Below the pieces are notes generated by a model that saw nothing but the letters and a program-made list of their open reading frames with translations, did no database searches and was not told where the DNA came from. 64,000 nucleotides of DNA from JAVWMQ01 sp036646055 (GTDB taxonomy: Bacteria > Bacillota > Clostridia > Peptostreptococcales > Anaerovoracaceae). The stretch spans positions 62,001 to 126,000 of the forward strand of contig JAVXMY010000003.1 of the NCBI GenBank assembly GCA_036646055.1. The letters run 5' to 3'. Both the position numbers and the translations under genes were made by a program. Numbering within the stretch: the first letter of the stretch is position 1; every line of letters begins with the position of its first letter. Positions 8,002 through 17,271 of this stretch are shown piece after piece.

Positions 8002-9268
8002 ATTTTTTCACCCTACTATAGTCTGCTTCAGAAAGTTCAACTTCAATTTCTGTCCCCTCTTCAACATATTCAACATTTTTCACAATACCTTTACTCATTA
8101 CATAAGAGGTTATATCTCCTCTGCTATGTGGAACTAATAATTTTGCAACTACTACATCCTTGAATATCTTTTCTTCAATTTTTTTCAACAAAAGATCAAT
8201 ATTTTCTCCGGTTTTTGCAGAAATTTTAATGATTTCATTGCCAGTTGCATCTATTATTTCACCTTCAATTAAATCTATTTTGTTATATGCCACAATTTTT
8301 TCCTTATTTCCGGCACCAATTTCATCAATTACTTTTTCCGTAACATCTATTTGAAAATCAAAATTTTCATATGAACTATCCACTACATGAATTAGTAAAT
8401 CAGCATAATTAACCTCATCTAAGGTTGACTTAAATGCTTTAACAATGGTATGAGGTAGTTTACTTACAAAGCCTACAGTATCTATTAGTATAAACTCCCT
8501 ATTAGATTCTAACTTTATGCTTCTTTGCTGTACATCCAAAGTGGCAAACAACATGTCTTTGGAACCAACTGCTTTTTCATCTTTTTCAACTACTTCAAGA
8601 ATCTTATTCATTAAAGCTGATTTCCCTGCATTTGTATAACCAACTAAAGCCACAACAGGAATATCAGACTTTTCTCTTTTGGCTCTCTGTGTATCTTTAG
8701 TAGCAATGGCTTGCTTCATTTCGCTTTTGATATCTTCCATTCTTCTCATAATGTGACGTCTATCTGTTTCAAGTTTCTTTTCACCTGGCCCTCTAGTTCC
8801 AATTCCGCCTCCTAGACGAGACAAAGACCTGCCAAAGCCCAATAGCCTTGGTAGTCTATATTGAAGCTGTGCTAGCTCAACTTGTAGCTTTCCTTCACTA
8901 GATGTTGCTCTGCTTGCAAAGATGTCTAATATTAAAATTGTACGATCTATTACCCTAACGCCTGTAAGCTCTTCTAAATTTCTAATCTGCGCTCCCGAAA
9001 GTTCGTCATTAAAAATAATAGTATCGGCTCCCATATTCTCGCACATCAATGCTACTTCTTGAACTTTACCCTTGCCAATAAATGTTCCTGTATTTATTTT
9101 GTCTAATTTCTGTATAACAACACCAAGAACGTTACTATTTGCAGCAGATGCAAGCCCCTTAAGTTCTTCCATTGAATAAGATATGTCATGACGCAATTCC
9201 ACACCAACTAATATGGCGTTACACTCTTCATTCTTGATTATCTCATTATCTTCACTAAATTTTATCAT
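7988..9268 (-). CDS. hflX: GTPase HflX
   Basis: A ribosome-associated GTPase that splits stalled or heat-damaged ribosomes. The N-terminal HflX domain ends with the conserved LSRLGGGIGTRGPGEKKLE linker region (about residues 147-166); the G domain follows with G1 GYTNAGKS, G3 DTVGF and G4 NKID. A short C-terminal domain is present. The length of 426 residues is normal. The ATG at 9268 has only a weak GGTAGTG-like site. It is the first gene of the hflX-yigZ pair and faces the codY terminator upstream. Confidence 0.96.
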   Translation of the reverse strand: MIKFSEDNEIIKNEECNAILVGVELRHDISYSMEELKGLASAANSNVLGVVIQKLDKINTGTFIGKGKVQEVALMCENMGADTIIFNDELSGAQIRNLEELTGVRVIDRTILILDIFASRATSSEGKLQVELAQLQYRLPRLLGFGRSLSRLGGGIGTRGPGEKKLETDRRHIMRRMEDIKSEMKQAIATKDTQRAKREKSDIPVVALVGYTNAGKSALMNKILEVVEKDEKAVGSKDMLFATLDVQQRSIKLESNREFILIDTVGFVSKLPHTIVKAFKSTLDEVNYADLLIHVVDSSYENFDFQIDVTEKVIDEIGAGNKEKIVAYNKIDLIEGEIIDATGNEIIKISAKTGENIDLLLKKIEEKIFKDVVVAKLLVPHSRGDITSYVMSKGIVKNVEYVEEGTEIEVELSEADYSRVKKYDTI

Positions 9269-9343
9269 ATAATAACACTACCAAAATAAACCGATATAGC
9301 TTGTTCTTAAATTACATCACGTTTATTTTCCCTTTCTTTTTAG

Positions 9344-9367
9344 AAAAAAACCTCGCTTATGCGAGGT
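9344..9367 (-). terminator. Terminator of codY
   Basis: A 7-bp stem ACCTCGC/GCGAGGT with an ATAA loop (9350-9367) is followed by a run of T on the minus strand. It lies 6 bases after the codY stop. Confidence 0.9.
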
Positions 9368-9372
9368 CTATT

Positions 9373-10149
9373 TTAACTATTTGCTTTAAGTAAATTAATA
9401 AATTTATCATTAATTATTCTAATATGCGTACCCTTCATACCTAAAGATCTTGATTCAATTACCCCGGCACTTTCTAATTTGCGAAGAGCATTAACAATTA
9501 CCGATCTAGTAATACTTGACTTATCAGCAATCCTACTAGCTACTAATATGCCTTCTTCTCCTTCAAGTTCTTCAAATATTTTTTTAACTGCTTCATTTTC
9601 AGAATAAGAAAGTGTGCTTATTGCCATTTTAACAACTTCTTCTCTACGAATATCTTCTTCCTTTTCAAGAGCCTTTCTTCTTTGGATTTCAAGGCCTACA
9701 GCAGTAGCTCCTATTTCTCCTAGAACTAAGTCCTCTGCACTAAAAGTAGGCGCATAACGGGTGAATATAAGTGTGCCCCATCTTTCGCCTCCACCTGTTA
9801 CTGGAATAACAGTGTGCAATTTATCTTTTGTTTCATGATCGTTTTTAAATATCTTAAGAACTTCTTCAGCTTGTAAGTTTGCTTTTGTTCTTACAACCTT
9901 AAGTAATTCTTCATTATAAGCTTTTGGAAAAATTTCGTTTCCTGTTAATTCATCTGTAATCGTAGTGCTATCTGCTTCAATAGAATAATGCACACCAATA
10001 ATTTTACCTCTAACATTTGCTAAATATACATTGGAGTCTGTAAGTTCACTTAAAATCTCACACATTTGATCAAAAGAAAATGCTCCCTTCGGGCTTTCTT
10101 GTAATACCCAGTTCAATTTTCTTACTTTAGATAAAATATCTCTTTCCAC
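9373..10149 (-). CDS. codY: GTP- and branched-chain amino-acid-sensing repressor CodY
   Basis: A global nutrient-status regulator that binds DNA when GTP and branched-chain amino acids are plentiful. The protein has the full 258-residue length: an N-terminal GAF domain (SKVRKLNWVLQESPKGAFSF region), a linker helix, and the C-terminal winged helix-turn-helix with ASRIADKSSITRSVIVNALR, the family's most conserved block. The start is GTG (10147-10149), with AGGAGG 8 bases upstream. As in Bacillus subtilis, it follows hslV and hslU, but here a terminator-like hairpin and its own promoter separate it from hslU. A CodY-like box upstream suggests autoregulation. Confidence 0.97.
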   Translation of the reverse strand: MERDILSKVRKLNWVLQESPKGAFSFDQMCEILSELTDSNVYLANVRGKIIGVHYSIEADSTTITDELTGNEIFPKAYNEELLKVVRTKANLQAEEVLKIFKNDHETKDKLHTVIPVTGGGERWGTLIFTRYAPTFSAEDLVLGEIGATAVGLEIQRRKALEKEEDIRREEVVKMAISTLSYSENEAVKKIFEELEGEEGILVASRIADKSSITRSVIVNALRKLESAGVIESRSLGMKGTHIRIINDKFINLLKANS

Positions 10150-10193
10150 AATATGTTCCTCCTAATTTACTAAATATGCCAACATATCAAAAA

Positions 10194-10219
10194 ATAATGC
10201 TAGCTCCCACTAGCATTAT
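10194..10219 (-). terminator. Terminator after hslU, overlapping the codY promoter
   Basis: A perfect 10-bp stem ATAATGCTAG/CTAGCATTAT around a 6-base loop is followed on the minus strand by a T run. The -10 box of the codY promoter overlaps its first arm, so a transcript started there does not contain the complete hairpin. Confidence 0.75.
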
Positions 10220-10243
10220 ATTATAAGTAATAATCTATTTCAA
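10215..10243 (-). promoter_or_regulatory. Probable codY promoter
   Basis: TTGAAA (10238-10243) and a perfect TATAAT (10215-10220) are 17 bases apart on the minus strand. The -35 lies within a 12-bp-arm AT-rich palindrome (10228-10253). Confidence 0.65.
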
Positions 10244-10255
10244 TAGATTATTAAG

Positions 10256-10270
10256 AAATTTTAGAAAATT
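10256..10270. promoter_or_regulatory. CodY-box-like operator upstream of codY
   Basis: The 15-mer matches the known CodY consensus AATTTTCWGAAAATT at 13 of 15 positions and lies 12 bases upstream of the predicted codY -35. In AT-rich DNA such matches can arise by chance. Confidence 0.5.
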
Positions 10271-10287
10271 CTTTATTTCTCACACAA

Positions 10288-11721
10288 TTACAAAATATAT
10301 CTATCTAAATCTTCTGGCTTAATCTTTTCAATAAACTTTTGATTTACATAATCCTTGTCAATCACTATACTATCTTCTTCGCTATCAGGTAAATTAAATG
10401 AAATATCTTCTAGTAACTTTTCCAAAATAGTATGTAATCTTCTAGCTCCAATATTTTCTGTTTGTTCATTCATCAAAAATGCCATTTTAGCCACTTCAGA
10501 TATAGCATCTTCTGTAAAATCTACTTTTACGCCTTCTGTTTCTAATAAAGCTTTTTGCTGTTTCAATACTGCATTTTCTGGCACTGTTAAGATTTTTAAG
10601 AAAGCGTCCTCTGTTAAGTTTTCTAGTTCAACTCTAATTGGAAATCTACCTTGCAACTCAGGAATAAGGTCTGTTGGCTTTGCAATATGAAAAGCACCAG
10701 CACCAATAAACAAAATGTGATCTGTTTTAACTGGACCATGCTTAGTATTTATTACACTACCTTCTACAATTGGTAGAATATCTCTTTGTACCCCTTCTCT
10801 TGAAACATCAGCTCCTGATCTTAAGCTTGATCCTGATGCAATTTTATCAATTTCATCAATGAATATAATACCATTTTGTTCTGCATTATGAAGAGCCTCT
10901 TCAACAACAGCATCCATATCAATTAGGTTTTGTGCTTCTTCTTCTCTTAAAATTTTTCTAGCATCCTTAACCTTAACTTTTTTCTGCTTGGTTTTTTTAG
11001 GCATCATATCGCCAAAAATATTGCCAATAGCAATTCCCATGCCTTCATTACCCATATCAAGTTCGTTGCCTTTTGGTGACGCAGTAACTTCAATTTCAAT
11101 ATACTGTTCTTCTAAAGCTCCAGCTTTAAGTTGCTGTCTAACTTGTTCTCTCGCCAAATCTATATCAGGCTTATCTGCAGAAGTTTCATTTTCACTTGCA
11201 CGTTTTTCTTCATACATTTGCTTCTGGCTTTGATATCCGCCATTATTAAGTATAAAATCAAAAGGCCCATTGTTTGTATTATCTACTTTTTTCTTGCCTC
11301 CTGGTATTATAGCTTCAATTATTTTTTCTTCTGCAAGTTCATCTGCTATAGTATATTTTTCTTCAAGCCTACTTTGTTTAGTAACTCTAATAGATGCTTC
11401 AACTAAATCTCTCACCATAGAATCAACATCTCTACCAACATATCCAACCTCAGTAAATTTAGTTGCTTCTACTTTTACAAAAGGCGCATCCATTAATTTT
11501 GCAAGTCTTCTTGCTATTTCAGTTTTACCAACTCCTGTTGGCCCCATCATCAAAATATTTTTTGGAGTAATTTCCTCTTGTAATTCTTCTGATAATAGAC
11601 TTCTTCTATATCGGTTTCTTAATGCCACAGCCACAGACTTCTTTGCTTCATCTTGACCGATAATATATTTATCCAACTCACCAACGATCTCCCTTGGTGT
11701 CATATAATATAGTTTTTTCAT
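10288..11721 (-). CDS. hslU: ATP-dependent protease ATPase subunit HslU (ClpY)
   Basis: The AAA+ unfoldase that feeds substrates to the HslV peptidase. Walker A GPTGVGKTEIA lies at about residues 60-70, the Walker B FIDEIDKIA at about 285-293, and the variable I domain between them. The C-terminus RYIL is the conserved tail that inserts into HslV. The length of 477 is normal. An AGGAGG site lies 8 bases before the ATG, and hslV is 12 bases upstream, so both subunits are cotranscribed. Confidence 0.97.
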   Translation of the reverse strand: MKKLYYMTPREIVGELDKYIIGQDEAKKSVAVALRNRYRRSLLSEELQEEITPKNILMMGPTGVGKTEIARRLAKLMDAPFVKVEATKFTEVGYVGRDVDSMVRDLVEASIRVTKQSRLEEKYTIADELAEEKIIEAIIPGGKKKVDNTNNGPFDFILNNGGYQSQKQMYEEKRASENETSADKPDIDLAREQVRQQLKAGALEEQYIEIEVTASPKGNELDMGNEGMGIAIGNIFGDMMPKKTKQKKVKVKDARKILREEEAQNLIDMDAVVEEALHNAEQNGIIFIDEIDKIASGSSLRSGADVSREGVQRDILPIVEGSVINTKHGPVKTDHILFIGAGAFHIAKPTDLIPELQGRFPIRVELENLTEDAFLKILTVPENAVLKQQKALLETEGVKVDFTEDAISEVAKMAFLMNEQTENIGARRLHTILEKLLEDISFNLPDSEEDSIVIDKDYVNQKFIEKIKPEDLDRYIL

Positions 11722-11733
11722 TATTATCGCCTC

Positions 11734-12270
11734 CTATAGCTTTTCCACTGAAATATTATCATTAGTATATACGCAAATTGATGCGGCAATTTCTAATGAC
11801 TTTCTTACAATCTCTTCTGCACTTAAATCTGTATTGTTATATAAGGCATTGGCAGCTGCATAAGCGTAATTCCCACCTGAACCAATAGCAATAAAGTCCT
11901 GATCTGGTTCAATTACTTCTCCACCTCCGGAGACAACAAGTAAACTCTCTTCATTTGCAACTATCATAAGAGCTTCAAGGCCTCTCATACCTTTGTCGCT
12001 TCTCCATAAGCTAGCAAGAGCAACAGCGGCTCTTTTTAAATTCCCACCATGTTCATCTAATTTGCTTTCAAATTTTTCTGTCAAAGCAAAAGCATCCGCA
12101 ACAGATCCTGCAAAGCCAGAAACAACTGTCCCCTTATAAATTTTTCTAATTTTTTTAGCGCCATTTTTCATTATTGCTGTTTCACCCATAGTAACCTGTC
12201 CATCACCACCTATAGCAATGTCATTAGGGCCTCTTCTTACAGCACATATTGTTGTAGCATTAAATTTCAT
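11734..12270 (-). CDS. hslV: ATP-dependent protease peptidase subunit HslV (ClpQ)
   Basis: Threonine-type proteasome-like peptidase that pairs with HslU. I set the start at the ATG at 12268-12270 (MKFNATTICAVRRG, 178 residues) since GGAGG lies 8 bases upstream; the in-frame ATG five codons earlier would translate that site. The same MKF-x-x-TTI start is known in Thermotoga HslV, where the propeptide is removed to expose the catalytic threonine. GGDGQVTMG and FAGSVADAF are further family blocks, and a GSGGNYAYAAANAL segment follows. The gene overlaps no other coding sequence once the start is placed here; topA ends 15 bases upstream. Confidence 0.96.
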   Translation of the reverse strand: MKFNATTICAVRRGPNDIAIGGDGQVTMGETAIMKNGAKKIRKIYKGTVVSGFAGSVADAFALTEKFESKLDEHGGNLKRAAVALASLWRSDKGMRGLEALMIVANEESLLVVSGGGEVIEPDQDFIAIGSGGNYAYAAANALYNNTDLSAEEIVRKSLEIAASICVYTNDNISVEKL

Positions 12271-12284
12271 AAATAATACCTCCA

Positions 12285-14363
12285 TTATTCCTCTTTATAG
12301 TCACATTCTTTACTTGAACATACTAATCCTTCAAACTTCTTTGTCTTCTTTTCTATTAATAGTTTTCCACACTGAGGGCACTCTTTGTTAACCGGCTTAT
12401 TCCAAAATGACATATCGCAATCTGGGTACCCGCTACATCCATAAAAAGTTCTTCCTGTTCTGCTTCTTTTTTCAACTATATCTTTGCCGCACTTTGGACA
12501 CGGTACTCCAATTGTTTTTACTATTTGTTTAGTATTTTTACATTCAGGATATCCGCTACATGCTAAAAAATCTCCAAATCTGCCATGTTTAATAACCATA
12601 AACTTGCCACATTCTTCACATTTAATATCTGTAAATTCAACTTTTTCTTCTATTTTTTCTATTTCTTCTTCTGCTATTTTAATATCTTTTTCAAATGTTG
12701 GATAAAAATCTCTAATCAATTGTTTCCAATCCATTTCAGTTTCCCCAACATGGTCTAGCTTATTTTCTATTTCTGCAGTAAATCCAACATCAACGATTTC
12801 TTTAAAGTATTCTTCCATCATTTGATTAACTGTAAATCCAAGTTCAGTTGGATACAAGTTCTTCTTATCTCGCTTAATGTACATCCTTGCAGTTAATGTT
12901 GCAACAATAGGAGCATACGTACTTGGTCTTCCGATATTTTCTTCTTCAAGTATCTTCACCAAACTGGCCTCTGTAAATCGTGGTTTAGGCTGGGTGAAGT
13001 TTTGTTCCTTGATAATTTCTTCATTTTTTAATTTTTGGTTAACTTCAATATGAGGTAATATTGTGTCCTCATTTTCTTTTGAATATGAATACACCTTTAA
13101 AAATCCATCAAATAATAATTTTGAACCTGTAGCTTTAAATATGTAGTTACTATTACCTATAGAATATGATACTCCACTATATTCAGCAGATGACATTTGA
13201 CTTGCCATAAACCTTGTCCAAATCAATTTATATAATTTATACTGATCTGTTGTTAACTTTTCCTTAATACTATCTGGTTCCAATTCTATATAACTTGGTC
13301 TAATAGCTTCATGAGCATCCTGGGCATCCTTCTTTTTATTTTTAAAAATGTTAACACTAGAATATTTTTCTCCATAGTTGTTTATTATATATTCTTTTGC
13401 CATTGTTTTTGCTTCATCTGAAATTCTAACAGAGTCTGTTCTAATATATGTAATTAGACCTACAGTACCCATTCCTTTAATGTCAATACCTTCATATAGT
13501 TGCTGGGCAATTTGCATTGTTTTTCTAGTATTAAAGTTAATTTTATTAGAAGCTTCCTGTTGTAAGCTACTTGTTGTAAAAGGCGGATAAGGATTTCTTT
13601 TCCTTTCTTTTTCTTGCACATGGTCAAGAGTAAAGTCACCTTTTTCTAAGGTCTCAACAATTTTCTTTGCTTCATTTTCATTTTTAATATCTATTTTCTT
13701 TTCATCAAAAGATACAAGTTTAGCCTCGAATTTTTTCTTTTCCTCATTAAAAACTGATGTAATAGTCCAAAATTCTTCCGGCACAAAACCTTTGATTTCT
13801 TTTTCTCTATCACAAATCATCTTAAGAGTAGCCGATTGTACTCTTCCTGCACTTAATCCTCTTCTTACTTTTCTCCAAAGTAAAGGGCTAATTGAATATC
13901 CTACTAGTCTATCTAAAATTCTTCTTGCCTGTTGCGCATCTACTAGTCCCATATCAATTTTCCTAGGATTTTTAACTGCATTTTTTATAGTGTTTTTTGT
14001 AATTTCATTAAAAACAACTCTGCAAGGTTCATCTTCAGGAATTCCAAGCAAAAATGCTAAATGCCATGATATAGCTTCCCCTTCTCTGTCCGGGTCAGTT
14101 GCCAGATAAATTTTATTTGCCTTTTTAGCTTCTTTTTTTAATTCTTTGATAATGTCTCCTTTACCTCTAATATTTATATATTGAGGTTCAAAGTCATTTT
14201 CTATATCAATACCTAGTTTACTCTTAGGTAAATCTCTTATATGTCCAACAGAAGCTATAACTTTATAACTACTTCCTAAAAATTTCCCTATAGTTTTAGC
14301 CTTTGAAGGTGATTCTACTATAACTAGATTTTTCCTTCTTGCTGTTTTTTTGGGCACTGCCAT
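12285..14363 (-). CDS. topA: DNA topoisomerase I
   Basis: Type IA topoisomerase that removes negative supercoils. The TOPRIM domain starts with IVESPSKAKTIGKFLG and carries ATDPDREGEAISWHL; the catalytic tyrosine is in GLITYIRTDS (about residue 305). Three C-terminal four-cysteine zinc modules follow (CEECGKF, CPKCGKD and CPQCGKL), the last with a shortened end at residue 692. The start has GGAGG upstream. It lies between dprA and hslV in the dprA-topA-hslVU-codY order typical for Firmicutes. Confidence 0.97.
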   Translation of the reverse strand: MAVPKKTARRKNLVIVESPSKAKTIGKFLGSSYKVIASVGHIRDLPKSKLGIDIENDFEPQYINIRGKGDIIKELKKEAKKANKIYLATDPDREGEAISWHLAFLLGIPEDEPCRVVFNEITKNTIKNAVKNPRKIDMGLVDAQQARRILDRLVGYSISPLLWRKVRRGLSAGRVQSATLKMICDREKEIKGFVPEEFWTITSVFNEEKKKFEAKLVSFDEKKIDIKNENEAKKIVETLEKGDFTLDHVQEKERKRNPYPPFTTSSLQQEASNKINFNTRKTMQIAQQLYEGIDIKGMGTVGLITYIRTDSVRISDEAKTMAKEYIINNYGEKYSSVNIFKNKKKDAQDAHEAIRPSYIELEPDSIKEKLTTDQYKLYKLIWTRFMASQMSSAEYSGVSYSIGNSNYIFKATGSKLLFDGFLKVYSYSKENEDTILPHIEVNQKLKNEEIIKEQNFTQPKPRFTEASLVKILEEENIGRPSTYAPIVATLTARMYIKRDKKNLYPTELGFTVNQMMEEYFKEIVDVGFTAEIENKLDHVGETEMDWKQLIRDFYPTFEKDIKIAEEEIEKIEEKVEFTDIKCEECGKFMVIKHGRFGDFLACSGYPECKNTKQIVKTIGVPCPKCGKDIVEKRSRTGRTFYGCSGYPDCDMSFWNKPVNKECPQCGKLLIEKKTKKFEGLVCSSKECDYKEE

Positions 14364-14426
14364 TATTATTCCTCCAAGGTATCTTTTAAAATTATATCAC
14401 TAGAAAGTAATTATATTACATTTTTT

Positions 14427-15281
14427 TTATTTTGCAATGAAAATTTTCCCAAGTGACGTATTTGCTATTCCTTTTATTTCTAAAATACTTACTATTCCAT
14501 TTACAATTGAAGGTTTCATTTCCAGTTTCATACACAGTTCATTTATGGATAATTCTCCATGCTGTTTTATTATTTCAAGAACTTTTCTTTCGTCATTACC
14601 CAAATATATTTTTTCAACATCCACTTCCTTAGGCGCTACGCCTATGTATTCAAAAATATCATCAATTACCGTAAGAGGCATAACACCATCAGAAATCAAT
14701 TTATTGTTTCCTATATTCCGTATATTATTAATATTTCCTGGCACAGCAAATAAATATTTATTCTGCTCTTCTGCCCATTCTGCCGTTATTAATGCTCCAC
14801 TATGAAGTCCTGCTTCCCCAATTATTACCGCCTTGCTTATTCCACTTATAATCCTATTTCTCTGGGGAAATGTCCACTTATCACCTGGATAACCTGGTGG
14901 ATATTCTGAAATGATCAGCCCTTTCTTTGCGATTTCATCCATTAATCCCTTGTTTTCACTTGGAAAACATTTGTCAATTCCAGTTCCAAGTACAGCAATT
15001 GTATTCCCTCCTGCTTTTAGAGCGGCTCTATGGGCGAAGGTGTCTATTCCTTTTGCCATTCCGCCTACAACTGTAACATTATTTTCAGCCAATCTACGAG
15101 CCACATTTGATGCAACCCAAAATCCATAATCGCTGGTTTTTCTAGATCCAACTACTGCTACAGATACAGTATTAAGTAACTGAATATTTCCTATATAAAA
15201 TATCCGTTTAGGAGGATTCTTAATACGCTTTAACATTTCAGGATATTTTTCATCATTAAATTCTAATATTTTATAATTCAT
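14427..15281 (-). CDS. dprA: DNA processing protein DprA
   Basis: Loads RecA onto incoming single-stranded DNA during natural transformation. The Rossmann-like core shows VVGSRKTSDYGFW, VVGGMAKGIDTFAHRAAL and FPQRNRIISG, all family signatures, and the last 60 residues form a winged-helix domain. At 284 residues it lacks the extra N-terminal SAM-like domain that some DprA proteins have. It starts 3 bases after the comM stop. The presence of dprA and comM suggests at least the core of a competence system, but other competence genes are not in this window. Confidence 0.94.
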   Translation of the reverse strand: MNYKILEFNDEKYPEMLKRIKNPPKRIFYIGNIQLLNTVSVAVVGSRKTSDYGFWVASNVARRLAENNVTVVGGMAKGIDTFAHRAALKAGGNTIAVLGTGIDKCFPSENKGLMDEIAKKGLIISEYPPGYPGDKWTFPQRNRIISGISKAVIIGEAGLHSGALITAEWAEEQNKYLFAVPGNINNIRNIGNNKLISDGVMPLTVIDDIFEYIGVAPKEVDVEKIYLGNDERKVLEIIKQHGELSINELCMKLEMKPSIVNGIVSILEIKGIANTSLGKIFIAK

Positions 15282-15283
15282 TT

Positions 15284-16813
15284 TTATTTTTTCCTATAAT
15301 AATCTTCTAGACTTCTGTACTGTAATGCTTCAAGGACATCTTCTTTTCTTATTTCTAATGCTCCTTCAATGTCAGCGATTGTTCTTGCTATCTTAATAAT
15401 TTTGTAATATGATCTTGAACTTAGATTAAATCTTTCATAGGCCATTTTCATAATACTCTTGACTTCATCGGAGATTTTACAGTACTTTCTTATTAATTTT
15501 CCTTCAAGTTCTCCATTTGTTTTTATTTCTTCATTTATATATCTATCTTCTTGTATTTTTCTTGCTTTAACAACAATCTCTCTCATTACCATAGAACTGA
15601 GATTATCCTTTTTTTCCATATCGCTATATACAGCCCTAGTCATTTTGATATGTAAATCTAAACGATCAACTAAAGGCCCACTTAGCTTAGCCCTATGGGA
15701 ATTTATTTCTCCAGCTGTGCATATACATTGGTGAGTTTCATCGCCATAATAGCCACATCTACATGGATTAGCTGCAACTACAACTGTGCAGTTTGCAGGG
15801 AAAGTAACATTATTCAATTGGCGACTTATAGTAATTTTTCCTTCTTCAATTGGTTGTCTTAGTTGATTTATTATTTTGCTTTCAAATTGATTTATTTCAT
15901 CTAGAAATAGTATACCTCTATGGGCTAAAGTTACTTCTCCTGGCTTAGGCAATAATCCTCCTCCTAGTAATGCCGCAGATGTAATTGTATTATGTGGTGC
16001 TCGGAATGGCCGACTTTGTATCATTGGGTTTTCTTTACTCAAAAGCCCTGCAACACTATAAATCTTTGTCACTTCTATCATTTCCTCATAACTAAGAGAA
16101 GGTAGTATTGTTTTCATTCGCTTTGCCATCATTGTTTTACCTACCCCTGGAGATCCAATCATAATAACGTTGTGATTTCCTGCTGCCGCAATCATCATAC
16201 CTCGTTTTGCAAAACCTTGGCCTTGTACTTCAGAAAAATCCACACTATATTTTTGGGAAATAAGATTTCTTCCTTTATATATGTATTTTCTTATACATTT
16301 TTGGCCATTGAGAAAATCCACTGTTTGGATTAATGTACTAACTGGAAATACATCAATGTCCTTAATTAATGAAATCTCTTCAGCATTATCTACTGGCGCT
16401 ATTATCTTTGTTATTCCAGCTTCTTTTGCAGATAATGCCAAAGGAAGAGCGCCTTGTATGCCTTTGATATTTCCATCTAAGCTCAGTTCTCCCAAAAATG
16501 CAACCTTGTCTTCTAGAGAATGGAACAAATCTTTTTTCTTTGCTAGTAGAATACCAATGGCAATAGGCAGATCAAAATGGCTTCCATGCTTTTGTATATT
16601 TGCTGGTGATAAATTAACTGTAATTCTTTCTTGAGGATAAAATAGTCCAGAATTTATTATTGCGGACCTAATCCTTTCGCCTGATTCCTTAATAATTTTA
16701 TCTCCAAGACCTACAACATTATATGCAGGCAATCCTCTAGTTAAATCTGTCTCAACAGTAACTAACTTACCTTCTAATCCTATAATTGCAGATGTAAATA
16801 TTTTAGATAACAA
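15284..16813 (-). CDS. comM: ComM/YifB family Mg-chelatase-like AAA+ ATPase
   Basis: A hexameric AAA+ helicase-like protein that promotes branch migration during transformation. It has an N-terminal Lon-like ChlI domain (SAIIGLEGKLVTVETDL to about residue 170), Walker A GSPGVGKTMMAKRM, the sensor-rich FLDEINQF, and the C-terminal ChlI-type domain. A cysteine group ANPCRCGYYGD is conserved in the family. Length 509 is typical. The start is TTG at 16811-16813, supported by AGGAGG six bases upstream. It sits directly between yraN and dprA. Confidence 0.94.
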   Translation of the reverse strand: MLSKIFTSAIIGLEGKLVTVETDLTRGLPAYNVVGLGDKIIKESGERIRSAIINSGLFYPQERITVNLSPANIQKHGSHFDLPIAIGILLAKKKDLFHSLEDKVAFLGELSLDGNIKGIQGALPLALSAKEAGITKIIAPVDNAEEISLIKDIDVFPVSTLIQTVDFLNGQKCIRKYIYKGRNLISQKYSVDFSEVQGQGFAKRGMMIAAAGNHNVIMIGSPGVGKTMMAKRMKTILPSLSYEEMIEVTKIYSVAGLLSKENPMIQSRPFRAPHNTITSAALLGGGLLPKPGEVTLAHRGILFLDEINQFESKIINQLRQPIEEGKITISRQLNNVTFPANCTVVVAANPCRCGYYGDETHQCICTAGEINSHRAKLSGPLVDRLDLHIKMTRAVYSDMEKKDNLSSMVMREIVVKARKIQEDRYINEEIKTNGELEGKLIRKYCKISDEVKSIMKMAYERFNLSSRSYYKIIKIARTIADIEGALEIRKEDVLEALQYRSLEDYYRKK

Positions 16814-16822
16814 AATAACCTC

Positions 16823-17152
16823 CTAAAACGCATTCTCAATGCGATTACAATAAACTTCAAATACATCATATCTAATTGTGTAATTTTTTATTCTTTCCGA
16901 TAATAAATATAAAGCTGCAACTTTTTTTATTTTCATAATTTTATTTTTATCTACAGCTTCACGTGGCAATCCAAAATCTTCAGTAGTTCTTGTTTTTACC
17001 TCTATAAAAACTAAAACATCGTCTTTTTTTGCAATAATATCAATTTCTCCTATTCTACATCTAAAATTCATTTCCACAATTTCATAGCCATCCTGTTTTA
17101 AAAACATTGCTGCAATACGTTCTCCAGCTTTCCCTTTGTCGATATTTTCCAT
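16823..17152 (-). CDS. UPF0102 (YraN) family endonuclease-like protein
   Basis: A 109-residue protein of the YraN family with a restriction-endonuclease-like fold. The catalytic-type residues are visible as GEIDIIAKKDD and VFIEVKTRT (E-D-ExK pattern, residues about 30-55). Its cellular role is not known, though it lies next to comM and dprA in many genomes. AAAGGAAG is the ribosome binding site. It is probably the first gene of the yraN-comM-dprA-topA-hslVU unit. Confidence 0.92.
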   Translation of the reverse strand: MENIDKGKAGERIAAMFLKQDGYEIVEMNFRCRIGEIDIIAKKDDVLVFIEVKTRTTEDFGLPREAVDKNKIMKIKKVAALYLLSERIKNYTIRYDVFEVYCNRIENAF

Positions 17153-17186
17153 TTTTACGCTTCCTTTCCATATATATTATAGTTTT

Positions 17187-17215
17187 AATTTACTATAAAT
17201 TACAATATATGTCAA
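17187..17215 (-). promoter_or_regulatory. Probable promoter of the yraN-comM-dprA-topA-hslVU operon
   Basis: A perfect TTGACA (17210-17215) is followed at 17 bases by TAAATT (17187-17192) on the minus strand, about 35 bases before the yraN start. Confidence 0.5.
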
Positions 17216-17227
17216 TAGTCTACGCAA

Positions 17228-17265
17228 AAAAAGATAGCTATCATATAAAATTTCGCTATCTTTTT
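17228..17265 (-). terminator. Terminator of the HAD phosphatase gene
   Basis: AAAAAGATAGC (17228-17238) and GCTATCTTTTT (17255-17265) form an 11-bp stem with a T run on the minus strand, 7 bases after the stop of the HAD gene. Confidence 0.85.
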
Positions 17266-17271
17266 AATTAT

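Noticed and set aside
10228..10253. 12-bp perfect palindrome considered as a separate terminator
   Set aside because: It is AT-only with a 2-base loop and no T run beyond it; it more likely belongs to the codY promoter region.
12271..12285. Upstream starts for hslV, tdk, queH, cbiL, cytoplasmic cbiK, cobD and the ABC-2 permease
   Set aside because: In each case the longer start would place a good ribosome binding site inside the coding sequence or overlap the previous gene; family alignment by eye also favours the shorter start.
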